44,555 nucleotides of DNA from Nocardioidaceae bacterium (GTDB lineage Bacteria; Actinomycetota; Actinomycetes; Propionibacteriales; Nocardioidaceae). Below the pieces are notes generated by a model. The model was not told the DNA's origin, ran no database searches, and saw only the letters and a program-made list of their open reading frames with translations. The stretch is taken from the NCBI GenBank assembly GCA_009780515.1, contig WQZX01000020.1, positions 1-44,555 on the forward strand, in the 5' to 3' direction. A program made the translations under genes and the position numbers. Of this stretch, positions 1 through 7,984 are shown in pieces. Positions within the stretch are counted from its first letter, which is position 1. The number at the start of each line of letters is the position of its first letter.

Positions 1-117
1 ATCCGATCTCGCTGCGTTGGGGCCGCTCGACGTGCGATCCAGCATGCCTTCGCGTCCCCGCCTCGCCAGATCGGCGCGAAAGCCCGCTCGCTACGCCGCC
101 GGATAAGGAGACATGCC
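1..117. other. unassigned left edge of window
   Basis: No gene can be supported here. A plus-strand frame is open from base 2 to a TAA at 104-106, but it carries no recognisable motif and is very Arg/Ala-rich. It could be the 3' tail of a gene outside the window or simply open by composition. An AAGGAG-like string precedes an ATG at 113, but that frame stops after two codons, so it is not a gene start. Confidence 0.2.
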
Positions 118-195
118 CTAGTGCCGTTGGCGGCGCAGCGGCTCGACCACGATGGTGATCAGGGCCGCGGCCAGCGACGACAACGAGATCTTCAT
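118..195 (-). CDS. possible 25-residue hydrophobic peptide
   Basis: The minus-strand ORF encodes a 25-residue peptide beginning MKISLSSLAAALITIVVEP. A short hydrophobic stretch is followed by a basic tail (RRQRH). The ATG lies 2 nt after the TGA of the 56-residue gene at 198-368, which suggests translational coupling. No homologue is recognised and a protein this short can be open by chance. The case rests on tight spacing and a membrane-peptide-like composition (hydrophobic helix, then Arg-rich end). Confidence 0.3.
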   Translation of the reverse strand: MKISLSSLAAALITIVVEPLRRQRH

Positions 196-197
196 CG

Positions 198-368
198 TCA
201 GTGCCGGACGGCGAGGATCGCGGCCACGACCAGCAGGATCAGGCCCAGTGCGGCGGCGATGGGGAGGTCGGTGCTGCGGCCACCGCGGTGGCTGCCGGCG
301 GTCTCGACGCGCTCGACGGCGGCGATCGGCTCGGTCGCGCGGTGCTTCACGGACATCTGGTTCGACAT
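198..368 (-). CDS. small single-pass membrane protein (56 aa)
   Basis: The reading frame starts at ATG 368, preceded by a strong AAGGAG ribosome site 5 nt away, and encodes 56 residues. Residues 1-34 are polar and charged (MSNQMSVKHRATEPIAAVER onward). Residues 35-53 form one clear transmembrane helix of Leu/Ile/Val/Ala, followed by VRH at the C-terminus. No family is recognised. It lies 82 nt downstream of the ESX-like cassette on the same strand, separated by a 9-bp inverted repeat, so it could be the last part of that transcript or an independent unit. The start choice is secure because of the ribosome site; the function is unknown. Confidence 0.6.
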   Translation of the reverse strand: MSNQMSVKHRATEPIAAVERVETAGSHRGGRSTDLPIAAALGLILLVVAAILAVRH

Positions 369-379
369 GATTTCTCCTT

Positions 380-421
380 GTGATCCCGAGAGGTTTCACC
401 CATCCAGACGCGCGGGATCAC
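380..421 (-). terminator. 9-bp inverted repeat between cassette and small membrane genes
   Basis: GTGATCCCG at 380-388 pairs perfectly with CGGGATCAC at 413-421, leaving a 24-nt loop. On the minus strand it lies after the stop of the gene ending at 451 and just before the ribosome site of the 56-residue gene. It could be a weak terminator, an attenuator or an operator. There is no U-tract. Confidence 0.35.
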
Positions 422-450
422 CGAACATCACGCGATTTCCGAAGAAGTTG

Positions 451-1182
451 TCAGATCGTCGTGCGTCCGATCGGGTCGGCTGCCAGATCGGTGGCGACGT
501 CGCTGAGGAGGGCGGGCCGGACAGGGGCGGGCGCGCTCGCGACCGACTCCAGAGCGGCGGCGATCGCTCCCGGTCCGTCGGCGAGCGCGGCCGGGATGAT
601 GACCCGGCTGGCGCGTGACCGCGACCCGAGAGGGAGTAGGAGCCAGGTGCGGCGTACCGTCGCATCCCCGCTGGTCTCGACCGCGACACCCGGCGTCCCG
701 AGCAACGGCACCAGTGTCACGGATCGGACCTCGGACCACGGGACCGACCACCGGTCAGTTCTGCTGCGGGCGGCGATCCCTTCGGAGCTCAGCGTCACGA
801 CCGGCGGCCGGAGTGCGGTCCTGACGAGATCGGGAAGCAGGAGCATCCCTGCGAGGGCCATGACGAGGCCCCCGGCTCGCTCTGGACCGTGACCGGCGAC
901 GATCAGCTGGACGCCCGTCGACAGCAGCGCGAGCGCAAAGATCGGCCACATCCGACAGGTGAGGGGGTGCAGGAGCCCTGTAGCGCCGTCGTCAGTCCTG
1001 TGCCAGCGCACGCCGGCCCACGACGAGCCGGCGTGGCGCAGCCACGTGAGAAGGCCCGCGAGGAACAGCGTGACTCCGGGCAACACGATAGGTGGCGTGC
1101 GCTGAACGATGCCCACCCCAACGACCAGGAAAGCACCGACCGCCGTGAGGAGCAGGGGCGCCAGACGTGGGTTGGTGGTCAT
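451..1182 (-). CDS. four-TM membrane protein with C-terminal PH-like domain
   Basis: Encodes 243 residues. The start MTTNPRLAPLLL (ATG 1182) overlaps the previous stop as ATGA. Four hydrophobic segments are visible at roughly residues 7-26, 31-48, 75-95 and 102-122. They are followed by a soluble C-terminal part with the beta-rich pattern of bacterial PH-like domains (PPVVTLSSEGIAARS, then VPWSEVRSVTLV). The overlap with the glycine-zipper gene means the two are translated together. In other bacteria, membrane-active T7SS toxins are paired with polytopic membrane immunity proteins, so an immunity or membrane-partner role is possible, but that is inference from position alone. It could equally be a structural membrane protein of unknown role. 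Confidence 0.7.
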   Translation of the reverse strand: MTTNPRLAPLLLTAVGAFLVVGVGIVQRTPPIVLPGVTLFLAGLLTWLRHAGSSWAGVRWHRTDDGATGLLHPLTCRMWPIFALALLSTGVQLIVAGHGPERAGGLVMALAGMLLLPDLVRTALRPPVVTLSSEGIAARSRTDRWSVPWSEVRSVTLVPLLGTPGVAVETSGDATVRRTWLLLPLGSRSRASRVIIPAALADGPGAIAAALESVASAPAPVRPALLSDVATDLAADPIGRTTI

Positions 1183-2252
1183 GTCGTCTTCGTCATCGAG
1201 AGCATGGTGAAGGCGGTGTCCGCGTCGGTCCGCTGGCCGTCGGCGCTGCACATGCCGACGGCGACGCCGATGAGCCTCGGCTCCTCGGCGAGTGCGGCGG
1301 CCGCCTCCTCGTGGATACCGATGAGCAGCTCGACCAGAGACTGTGCATCGCCGTACTGTCCGTGGGGAGAGCGTCGGCCCTCGGAGTCGAAGGTCTGTCC
1401 TGCCAGCATCAGCTTGCCCTCGGCTCGCTTCATGTCGTCGTGGGACATGATCAGCTCGCGGGGTGCGGTGCTGCCGTACGTCGACAGCAGGCCCTCGATC
1501 GAAGCCTGCTGGTGGGCTGCCTCCTCGCCGGACAACGCCACCGTCTTGTGATCATGGTGCGGCCAAAGGTCGTCGATGAGCATGTTGGTGCTGATGCCCA
1601 CTAGGCCGCCGACGATGGCGCCGATGATGGTGCCGACCACCGGGAACCCCATGCTCCCGATCGCGCCGCCGGCCTCGCCGCCGGCCAGCATCCCGGCCAG
1701 CATGCCGCCACTCTCCGAGGTGACCGCCTGCGGGACGGACTCACCGTCGCGGATGTCCGCGTAGATGCCGTAACCCAGCGCGAGGTTCCCGAGGAGATCA
1801 CCGGCGGCACCGACGCCCTTAGGTAGGGTGGGATGCGCAGCGGCCGCGGCATCGACTCCGGCATCCCTGGCGGTCTCGCTGCCGTAGTCGAGCAGGCCGT
1901 AGTAGGCCTCGCGCCCGGCAGCGCCACCAGGGATCTTTCCCTCCTCGAGCAGCTTGGAGTATTCGGCGGCGTACTCACGGAAGCGGGTTGCTCTCGCCGC
2001 TTTCTCTTGGGCAGAGTCCATCAGCTCCGACCTCATCGAGGAGAGCATCCGGGCCGTGTACCCGGCGACGAGCAGGCCGTTGGTCAGGGCGAGCAGATTG
2101 GCCGACTGTCCCTTCAGGAACGAGCCGGTCTGCTCGAGGACATTCCACCAATGCTTCATCGCGGCCGTGTGCCGTGGGCACAGGTCGTTCCACTTCTCGA
2201 TCGCCGGGGTCGGAGCGCTGTCGCCGGGCCGCACGATGTGGGTTTCGGTCAC
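1179..2252 (-). CDS. ESX-associated glycine-zipper protein, toxin-like
   Basis: Encodes 357 residues from GTG 2252, which overlaps the upstream TGA as GTGA; an in-frame GTG at 2261 is the alternative. The N-terminal 120 residues are helical, with a Trp-rich patch (MKHWWNVLEQTGSFLKGQS) like the helices of WXG/LXG proteins. Residues about 182-221 form a long Gly/Ala/Ile zipper (GGMLAGMLAGGEAGGAIGS, then VVGTIIGAIVGGLVGIS), a pattern seen in membrane-inserting proteins including T7SS toxins such as TelE. The C-terminal 130 residues are soluble and contain no recognised enzyme motif. Flanking genes are a WXG-like 78-mer and a 4-TM protein. A secreted membrane-perturbing effector is the best hypothesis; a structural ESX substrate is the alternative. 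Confidence 0.65.
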   Translation of the reverse strand: MTETHIVRPGDSAPTPAIEKWNDLCPRHTAAMKHWWNVLEQTGSFLKGQSANLLALTNGLLVAGYTARMLSSMRSELMDSAQEKAARATRFREYAAEYSKLLEEGKIPGGAAGREAYYGLLDYGSETARDAGVDAAAAAHPTLPKGVGAAGDLLGNLALGYGIYADIRDGESVPQAVTSESGGMLAGMLAGGEAGGAIGSMGFPVVGTIIGAIVGGLVGISTNMLIDDLWPHHDHKTVALSGEEAAHQQASIEGLLSTYGSTAPRELIMSHDDMKRAEGKLMLAGQTFDSEGRRSPHGQYGDAQSLVELLIGIHEEAAAALAEEPRLIGVAVGMCSADGQRTDADTAFTMLSMTKTT

Positions 2253-2485
2253 ACCGACCACTTGGTCTCGGTCTCGTAGGTGTCAGCGGCACTCACGAGA
2301 TTGTTCGACCGGTCGCGGAAGGCCGTGGCGCTGTCCCCCTCGAAGAGCCCGTTGAGCTGGCTCTTCTCGGAGTGAACGTTGTTCGCCAGTGTGCCCGCAC
2401 CACCGGCGAGGTTCTTGCGGAGGTAGTGCTCGGCGGTGGTGAAGTCGGCTGGGTGGCCCGGGATGTCGGTGAGCAGGTTGGTCAT
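2249..2485 (-). CDS. short WXG100/LXG-like helical protein (78 aa)
   Basis: Encodes 78 residues (MTNLLTDIPGHPADFTTAEH onward), predicted as two helices around a turn LNGLFEGDSATAFRDRSNNL. The turn occupies the place of the W-x-G motif of ESAT-6/YukE proteins, but the aromatic is Phe and the residue pattern is F-E-G. The usual Y-x-x-x-D/E export signal is absent; the C-terminus is TYETETKWSV. It overlaps the 357-residue gene by GTGA and follows the PPE-like gene by 12 nt. A role as targeting or chaperone partner of the downstream protein, as for small helical partners of LXG proteins, is inferred. The family assignment is tentative because the protein is short. Confidence 0.6.
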   Translation of the reverse strand: MTNLLTDIPGHPADFTTAEHYLRKNLAGGAGTLANNVHSEKSQLNGLFEGDSATAFRDRSNNLVSAADTYETETKWSV

Positions 2486-2497
2486 GGTTCGGGGTCG

Positions 2498-3685
2498 TCA
2501 GGAGATGACGCCGGGGTACTGGCCGTCGTCGTCGGTCCAGTCCTCCTCGACGTCGTACCCGTCGCCGTCGACGGCGCGCTTGTCCCTGCGCTTGCGGCGG
2601 CCGCCCGCGGCGCCGGCGGTGCCACGCGAGCCGCCACGGCTGGTCGCCTGACCGGGGATGGCACGGCCGGCCGCGCCTCGTCCGAGGACGCCGGTGTCGC
2701 CGGTGCGCTCGGTCTCGCCGAGCGCGTTCACGGTCGGCTCGCCCGGGACGGACACGCTCGCAGGACGTACGGTGCCCAGCATCCCGCGCAGCCCGGCGCC
2801 GCCGAGGATCCCGGCTCCGGCGACTCCGCCGGCCGTCATCGGGGACGAGAGCAGACCGCCGCTCGGTCCGCCGCTCGGGCCGCCGCCACCGGGACCCGCC
2901 GGCACCGGACCTGGGGTCGGGGGAACGCCGGTTCCGGGGCCGACAGCGGGCGGAGGAGGCTCGACCGGGGGCGGCGGGTTGCCGTGGCCGGTCGGGCCGA
3001 TCGGGGTGACCGCGGGCGGGCGCGGCGGCGGTGGCGTCGAGGTCGAGTGGTGCCTCGGCGGGCTCGTCGGCGTCACGCCGACGGCGCGGGGCGGCGTACC
3101 GGCGCCGGGCGTCGTGGTCCCGGACGTGCTGCCACCGGTGCCGGGGACGGTCGGATCGCCGTGGATCTTGGCGAACACAGCAGCTGCGGCGGCGTACGTC
3201 GCGTCGACGTTGCCGACGACCTGGCCCGCCTGTGTGTCGGACTTGTTGTACGCCGAGACCGCGCTGTTGTGCTTCGTCGTCGCCTGGTTGAACTGCTTCT
3301 GGTACTTCACGCCCTCGGCGCTGGCCGGGTCGCCGGAGTAGTTGTACTTCGGGGCGGCGCCGGGTGCGGGCGCGGCACCACTCTGGGTGTTCTGCGCGTT
3401 GCCCATCGCGGTGATCACGGTCGTCAGCGCCTCCGACGCATCCTTCATCTGCACGTGGCGGGCGTGCAGCTTCTGCCGAATCAGGTCAAGGGCGGACTTC
3501 GCGCCGTTGCCGGTCTGGCTGTCGCCGAAGGCGGCGATGGTCTTGGGGCTCAGGTGGGTGATCGAGTTGTGGATGTCCTGCAGCGATTGCGCGCCCCCAT
3601 CCCACGTCTGCTGGGACTTCATGACCTGGGTGATGTCCATGCCCGCGGTCATCCCGGACAACTTGTGCAAGTTCTCTCCAGACAT
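2498..3685 (-). CDS. PPE/WXG-like protein with proline-rich linker
   Basis: Encodes 395 residues from ATG 3685, sharing one base with the upstream stop (TGATG). Residues 1-95 are helical with QQTWDGGAQSLQDIHNSI, a W-x-G motif in a helical hairpin as in ESX substrates, and a second long helical region reaches about residue 175. Residues about 180-275 are extremely Pro/Gly/Thr-rich. Residues 275-310 are a Gly/Ala-rich stretch, followed by an Arg/Lys cluster (GGRRKRRDKR). The C-terminus is acidic and aromatic (DVEEDWTDDDGQYPGVIS), resembling the acidic W-x(n)-P-x-V-I endings of many actinobacterial PPE-like proteins as I recall them. It is probably exported by, or structural to, a type VII secretion pathway; no ESX core gene (EccB/C/D/E) is in the window. 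Confidence 0.75.
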   Translation of the reverse strand: MSGENLHKLSGMTAGMDITQVMKSQQTWDGGAQSLQDIHNSITHLSPKTIAAFGDSQTGNGAKSALDLIRQKLHARHVQMKDASEALTTVITAMGNAQNTQSGAAPAPGAAPKYNYSGDPASAEGVKYQKQFNQATTKHNSAVSAYNKSDTQAGQVVGNVDATYAAAAAVFAKIHGDPTVPGTGGSTSGTTTPGAGTPPRAVGVTPTSPPRHHSTSTPPPPRPPAVTPIGPTGHGNPPPPVEPPPPAVGPGTGVPPTPGPVPAGPGGGGPSGGPSGGLLSSPMTAGGVAGAGILGGAGLRGMLGTVRPASVSVPGEPTVNALGETERTGDTGVLGRGAAGRAIPGQATSRGGSRGTAGAAGGRRKRRDKRAVDGDGYDVEEDWTDDDGQYPGVIS

Positions 3686-4206
3686 CAGGCGTCTCCCTTG
3701 TCCGAGCCGGCGCCGTCATCGCGGTGGCGATATTGCGCGGCGGTGTAGTCGGCGCCACCCTGGTTCGACTGGGCTCCGGTGCTGATCGAGCTGACCGCGT
3801 TGCGTACGGCGTTGAGGTCGCCTGCCGAGGTCAGGTCGGCATCGTTGAGGTACTTCTTGGCGTCGCGGCATGCATCCTGGAAGTTCTGAAGGTCCGCCTT
3901 GACGCCCTTGAGGGTGTCGGTCATGACCGCGTGCGCCCTGCTGTGGTGCAGGGCGAGGTTCTGGGCCGAGCTGCCACCGCCGAACGAGGTCGGTGCGATG
4001 TACCCATGGGTCTTGAAGTGGTCGGGCTTGACGCCGTTGAGGTGATCGTCGATCGACTTGATGATGTCGTGTACCTCGGACTCGATCACCATGAGCTCTC
4101 CCATGGTGACGATGCCACCGCCGAAGAAGGTGGCCAGATTGTTCAGGACCGTCGTCCCGTTCATCGTGGCGTTCGGTCCGGTGTTGTTCTTGGTGGAGGC
4201 AGACAT
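3685..4206 (-). CDS. EspC/WXG100-like helical protein (173 aa)
   Basis: First gene of the minus-strand cassette. The chosen start is ATG 4206 (MSASTKNNTGPNATMNG), preceded by AGGA; upstream codons in the same frame are low-complexity and antisense to a lipoprotein leader. Residues 30-60 form a helix with MGELMVIESEVHDIIKSID. Residues 80-130 form the long amphipathic segment FGGGSSAQNLALHHSRAHAV with LKGVKADLQNFQDACRDAKK, the typical pattern of ESX-secreted EspC-like or type VII target proteins. The C-terminus is polar. It overlaps the PPE-like gene by one base (TGATG), so the two products are probably made together and may pair, as PE/PPE or EspC/EspA partners do. The exact family is not certain. 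Confidence 0.7.
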   Translation of the reverse strand: MSASTKNNTGPNATMNGTTVLNNLATFFGGGIVTMGELMVIESEVHDIIKSIDDHLNGVKPDHFKTHGYIAPTSFGGGSSAQNLALHHSRAHAVMTDTLKGVKADLQNFQDACRDAKKYLNDADLTSAGDLNAVRNAVSSISTGAQSNQGGADYTAAQYRHRDDGAGSDKGDA

Positions 4207-4327
4207 GTGCTCGTCCTGGTCCCGAGTTTGCTTGGATGGAGGTCGTGCCGTGCTGGCTTCAGCCTGATACCCCTGCCTTCGGGATGCCAAACGGCGACCT
4301 CGGACGACCTTGGTAGGAGAGCTGGAA

Positions 4328-4906
4328 ATGGGATCTCGGGCCCTTCGGTGGAGCACACTCCTGGTTGGCCTCATGCTGGTGGCGGCGTGCGGGAGCGGTG
4401 GCCACTCTGCCTCGCCCACCGCGACTCCGACGGCTGCCGGGTCCTCGAGCGTGGGCGCCGGCCGGTCTCCGGGCGTCGCGCCCGCGACGGGTCGGCAGAT
4501 CGGTACCGACCTGATGACCTACCGGTTGCCCACCCACGGCGGATGGGTCTTCGACGAGGGCGGTCGCTCGGCGGAGTACTTCGCCGACGGAGGTCTGTGG
4601 TCCGTGCACGTCGGTGGCGCCTACGTCGCGGAGAACGGTCTGGCCGGGCAGGCTCGTAGCGCGCTCCACGCCACCGCGGGTGACTGGCCCAACGGCACGA
4701 CGAGGATGCTCGCCGACCGTGTGGTCGACGGTCGAGCCGGCTATGTGATCGTGTCGCAGGGACCGGAGCCGGAGGGCTATGTCTACCTGTGGGGCACCGT
4801 CGTGGGGCACCAGTGGACCTACCTCACCTTCCAGACGCCCAAGAAGAATGACGCGGCGACGAAGTGGATCGAGTCGATCCTCGCGTCGGTCCACTGGAAG
4901 AGGTAG
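4328..4906 (+). CDS. secreted lipoprotein (192 aa)
   Basis: The start ATG 4328 follows GGAG with an 8-nt spacer; an upstream TTG at 4310 in frame is less likely. The signal peptide has a basic n-region (MGSRALRW), a hydrophobic core and a lipobox LVAAC with the acylated Cys at residue 21. A Ser/Thr/Pro-rich linker (residues 25-60) follows. Residues 65-190 form a globular beta-rich domain with no recognised catalytic motif, carrying many aromatic residues (YLWGTVVGHQWTYLTFQTP) and ending in an amphipathic helix. It is divergent from the ESX-like cassette with a 121-bp shared intergenic region, so common regulation is possible. I do not recognise the family. Lipoproteins of this design often act as cell-envelope accessory factors, but that is only a generality. 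Confidence 0.75.
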   Translation: MGSRALRWSTLLVGLMLVAACGSGGHSASPTATPTAAGSSSVGAGRSPGVAPATGRQIGTDLMTYRLPTHGGWVFDEGGRSAEYFADGGLWSVHVGGAYVAENGLAGQARSALHATAGDWPNGTTRMLADRVVDGRAGYVIVSQGPEPEGYVYLWGTVVGHQWTYLTFQTPKKNDAATKWIESILASVHWKR

Positions 4907-4927
4907 CGGGCTGCGAGACTCGCCGGC

Positions 4928-5659
4928 GTGAGGAGTCTGCTGAGGCGGCTGCCGGGCTTCCGCTGGTGGGTCGTCCTGCGGCTGCTGCTCGCCGGTGGGG
5001 AGTCTCGGCGTACCGCCGTCGCCCTGGCGCTGCGCCCGCGGAACCTGTTCCAGCCGTTCACGACCACCGCCCGGGAGCGCTACCCCGACGAGCTCGCGGC
5101 GGTCGCGGCGGCGCTGGCGGCTGACGGGGCGACCGAGCCACGGGTGCTGTCGTTCGGCTGCTCCTCGGGCGAGGAGCTGCTCACGCTGCACGAGCACTTC
5201 CCGGACGCCTCCATCACCGGCATCGACATCAATCCTGCTGCGGTGCGCGCCGCCCGCCGCAACGTGCGCAGGGCGGGAGCGCAGGCTCGCATCGACGTGC
5301 TGCGCGCCGGCGACGCGGAGGGCCGGCCCGCGGCGTCGTACGACGTCGTGCTGGCGCTGGCCGTCTTCCGCCACGGCGACCTGAACACCGCACCTGGGCG
5401 GTGTGACGACCGGATCCGGTTCGCGGACTTCGAGCGCACCGTGGCGGGGCTGTGCCGGACCGTGCGACCGGGCGGCCTGTTCGTCATCCGCCACGCCAAC
5501 TTCCGGTTCGGCGACACGGCCGTGGCTGCCGGGTTCGAGCCCGTCTGCGCCGGCTTCCCCTCCGCGTCGGTGCACGGCCCGACCCCGGTCTACGGCCGCG
5601 ACGACCAGATCCTCGACCCGGACCTGCGCGACGACGGCGTCTACCGCCGCCGTGCGTGA
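4928..5659 (+). CDS. class I SAM-dependent methyltransferase
   Basis: Encodes 243 residues from GTG 4928, 21 nt after the lipoprotein stop. The Rossmann fold is clear: motif I VLSFGCSSGEELL (residues 73-85) and the acidic ribose-binding end of strand 2 TGIDINPAAVRAARRN (97-112). A later segment, PGGLFVIRHANFRFGD, is the usual post-strand-5 region. The motif I wording (FGCSSGEE) resembles CheR-like methyltransferases, but there is no chemotaxis context and the N-terminus (MRSLLRRLPGFRWWVVLRLL) is basic and hydrophobic, suggesting membrane association. The substrate is unknown. It is convergent with the MMPL gene across a perfect hairpin. Confidence 0.75.
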   Translation: MRSLLRRLPGFRWWVVLRLLLAGGESRRTAVALALRPRNLFQPFTTTARERYPDELAAVAAALAADGATEPRVLSFGCSSGEELLTLHEHFPDASITGIDINPAAVRAARRNVRRAGAQARIDVLRAGDAEGRPAASYDVVLALAVFRHGDLNTAPGRCDDRIRFADFERTVAGLCRTVRPGGLFVIRHANFRFGDTAVAAGFEPVCAGFPSASVHGPTPVYGRDDQILDPDLRDDGVYRRRA

Positions 5660-5671
5660 GGACCGGAGATG

Positions 5672-5707
5672 CAGGTGCGCCCCGGCCGAACGGCCGGGGC
5701 GCACCTG
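5672..5707. terminator. bidirectional hairpin terminator
   Basis: A perfect 16-bp stem (CAGGTGCGCCCCGGCC at 5672-5687, its complement at 5692-5707) closes on a GAAC tetraloop. It sits between the convergent methyltransferase and MMPL genes. No U-run follows, as is common for actinobacterial terminators. Confidence 0.75.
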
Positions 5708-5718
5708 ATCAGGCTCGG

Positions 5719-7938
5719 TCAGCGGGCGAGCTCGCGCTCCTTCTTCTCGTCGCCGTGGCCCGGCCACCACGCGGCGTGCCCGATGAGCGCGGTGAGCGAC
5801 GGGGTGAAGAACATCGCCATGATGAACGCCGCGGTGAAGATGCCGAACGAGAGCGCGAAGCCCATCGACACGATCAGCGAGTTGCCGCCGAGCATCAGCG
5901 AGGCGAACGTGCCGGCGAGGATCAGGCCCGCGGCCGCGATGGTCGGTCCGGCGTGCTTGATGGCCTCGGCCGCAGCACTCCGTGGGTCGCGACCCTCGCG
6001 GGCCTCCTCGCGTAGTCGGGCGATCATCAAGATGTTGTAGTCGGTGCCGAGCGCGACCACGAAGAGGTAGATGTAGATCGGCAGCATGAAGATCAGCCCG
6101 CTGTCGCCCTTGATGTGCTGGATGACCAGCACGGTCGCGCCCAGCGTCGCGGCGAAGCCGAGGCCGACCGACGCGAGGAGGTACCACGGCGCCACGAGGC
6201 TGCGCAGCAGCAGCATCAAGATGATCAGGATGATCCCGGCCGCCACCGGGAAGACGACCTTGTAGTCGTGCTTCATGGCGGCGTCGATGTCGACGAACAC
6301 CGAGGTGGTCCCCCCGACGTACGCCGTCGCGCCGACCGCCTCGGCCGCGGAGTGTGCGGTGTCGCGGATCGGGCCGCGCACAGCGGCGGCCGCCGCGTCG
6401 GAGCCCGGGTCGTCGGAGAGCACCACGTTGACGATGGCGGTGGTGCCGTCGGCGGAGAGCTGGGCGAGGTGGGGGTGCTTCTTGAGCTGCTCCAGCAGCT
6501 GGGGGTGTCCTGCCTTGGCGGCGGCGGTCGCCTTTGCTGCAACGGCGGGATCGACCGCCGGCTGCACCGAGTCGACACCCTGCACGCCGACGAACTTGGC
6601 GGCGAAGCCGTCGGCCTCTGCCTGGGTGAGCTTGCCGCTGTTCGCCTGCAGCACGACCGTCGCCGGCTCGCTGGCGCCGGCCGCGAAGTGCTGCTGGATG
6701 GCAGCGGTCGCCTTCGACGACTCGAGGTTCTTGGGCATGCTCGAGCTGAAGTCGAAGCTTGCGTGGAAGCCCAGGGCGAAGACCGCCAGCACGACCAGGA
6801 CGGCTCCGGATCCGGCGGCGAACACGGCCGGGCGCCTGCCGAGGGCGTTGCCGATGGCGGCGAACCGGTTGCCGGTGGGCTCCTTCTTCCAGCCCTTCGA
6901 CGGCCAGAAGAGCGCCTTCCCGAGGATCGTGGCAACCGCGGGCACCAGGGTCAGCGCGGCGACGAGCGTGACCGCGACCGCGATCGCCAGCGCGGGGCCC
7001 ATCGCCTTGAAGATGCCGAGCGAGGACAGCAGCAGCGTGCTGAACGCAACGATGACCGCGCCACCGGCGGAGGCGATCGCCTCGCCCGCGCGCTCCAGCG
7101 CATGGATCACCGACGAAGTGACGTCGCCGCCCTGGCGCAGGCGCTCGCGGTGCCGGAAGAGGAAGAAGAGGATGTAGTCGGTGCCGACGCCGAAGAGCAC
7201 CACGATCAGGATCTCCTGCAAGGAGGAGTCGGCCTTCAGGTCGAACGTCTTGGCCGCCCAGCCGATGGCGCCGTTGGCGACGACCGACACGATGCCGATG
7301 ATCACGACGGGCATGATGGTGATGAGCACGCTGCGGAAGATCAGGGAGAGCAGGACGATGATCAGCAGCACCGTGGCGCCGCCGACGATCGCCATCGTCG
7401 TGCTCATCGAGTTCTGGCTGTCGAGCTGCTGGGCCGCGGGACCACCGACCAGCATGGTGAGGCCGGAGCCCTTCAGCAGCGGCTTGGCGTCGTCACGGAG
7501 GCTCTTGGCGTCCTTGGTCGCCTGGGTGTCGTAGCCGGTGGCGTTCTTGGCCAGGCCGAACCCGCCCAGCGCCGCCATCTTGTCCTTGGACGGCTGCAGC
7601 TGGACGGCCGACGGCGGCAGCGACTGGAAGGTCTTGCCGAGCTCGCCGTTCAGCTTGGTGAGGACGCCGGTCGCCTTCGCCAGGTCGGCGCCGCTCAGGG
7701 CGTGGCCGTCGGAGCGCTGGAAGACGATGATCGCGCCCGGCTGGGTCTTGCTCGGGAACTGCTTCGCCTGGATGTTCTGGGCCTGGATCGAGTCGTAGTG
7801 GGCCGGGAGGAACGACGACTGGTCGGTGGTCGCCTTCAGGCCGGGCGCGAACAGCGCGCACACGACCGCGACGGCGATCCACGCCACGACGACGAACCAG
7901 CGGAAACGAGTGACGAAACGTCCGAGGGCAGCGAACAT
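5719..7938 (-). CDS. MMPL-family RND transporter
   Basis: Encodes 739 residues from ATG 7938 (MFAALGRFVTRFRWFVVVAW). Upstream in-frame codons are unlike the family, and the chosen start places the first TM helix where MMPL proteins have it. Two homologous halves are visible. Each has an N-terminal helix, an external loop domain (about residues 40-190 and 400-530) and a block of five helices containing the conserved GTDYILFFLFRHRERLR in half one and GTDYNILMIARLREEAREG in half two. The family exports lipids or small hydrophobic compounds using the proton gradient. The substrate cannot be inferred from the sequence. The downstream end meets a terminator hairpin; upstream there are 46 nt to the MFS gene on the same strand, so co-transcription of two exporters is likely. 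Confidence 0.9.
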   Translation of the reverse strand: MFAALGRFVTRFRWFVVVAWIAVAVVCALFAPGLKATTDQSSFLPAHYDSIQAQNIQAKQFPSKTQPGAIIVFQRSDGHALSGADLAKATGVLTKLNGELGKTFQSLPPSAVQLQPSKDKMAALGGFGLAKNATGYDTQATKDAKSLRDDAKPLLKGSGLTMLVGGPAAQQLDSQNSMSTTMAIVGGATVLLIIVLLSLIFRSVLITIMPVVIIGIVSVVANGAIGWAAKTFDLKADSSLQEILIVVLFGVGTDYILFFLFRHRERLRQGGDVTSSVIHALERAGEAIASAGGAVIVAFSTLLLSSLGIFKAMGPALAIAVAVTLVAALTLVPAVATILGKALFWPSKGWKKEPTGNRFAAIGNALGRRPAVFAAGSGAVLVVLAVFALGFHASFDFSSSMPKNLESSKATAAIQQHFAAGASEPATVVLQANSGKLTQAEADGFAAKFVGVQGVDSVQPAVDPAVAAKATAAAKAGHPQLLEQLKKHPHLAQLSADGTTAIVNVVLSDDPGSDAAAAAVRGPIRDTAHSAAEAVGATAYVGGTTSVFVDIDAAMKHDYKVVFPVAAGIILIILMLLLRSLVAPWYLLASVGLGFAATLGATVLVIQHIKGDSGLIFMLPIYIYLFVVALGTDYNILMIARLREEAREGRDPRSAAAEAIKHAGPTIAAAGLILAGTFASLMLGGNSLIVSMGFALSFGIFTAAFIMAMFFTPSLTALIGHAAWWPGHGDEKKERELAR

Positions 7939-7984
7939 GTGCGCCAACCTATCCGCCGGTGGCAGCGCCTCGTCATGCAGTTTG

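Noticed and set aside
2498..3748. Long plus-strand open frame antisense to the PPE-like gene
   Set aside because: It is low-complexity Gly/Val/Arg-rich, has no ribosome site and mirrors the codon pattern of the minus-strand gene, so it is a GC-driven shadow.
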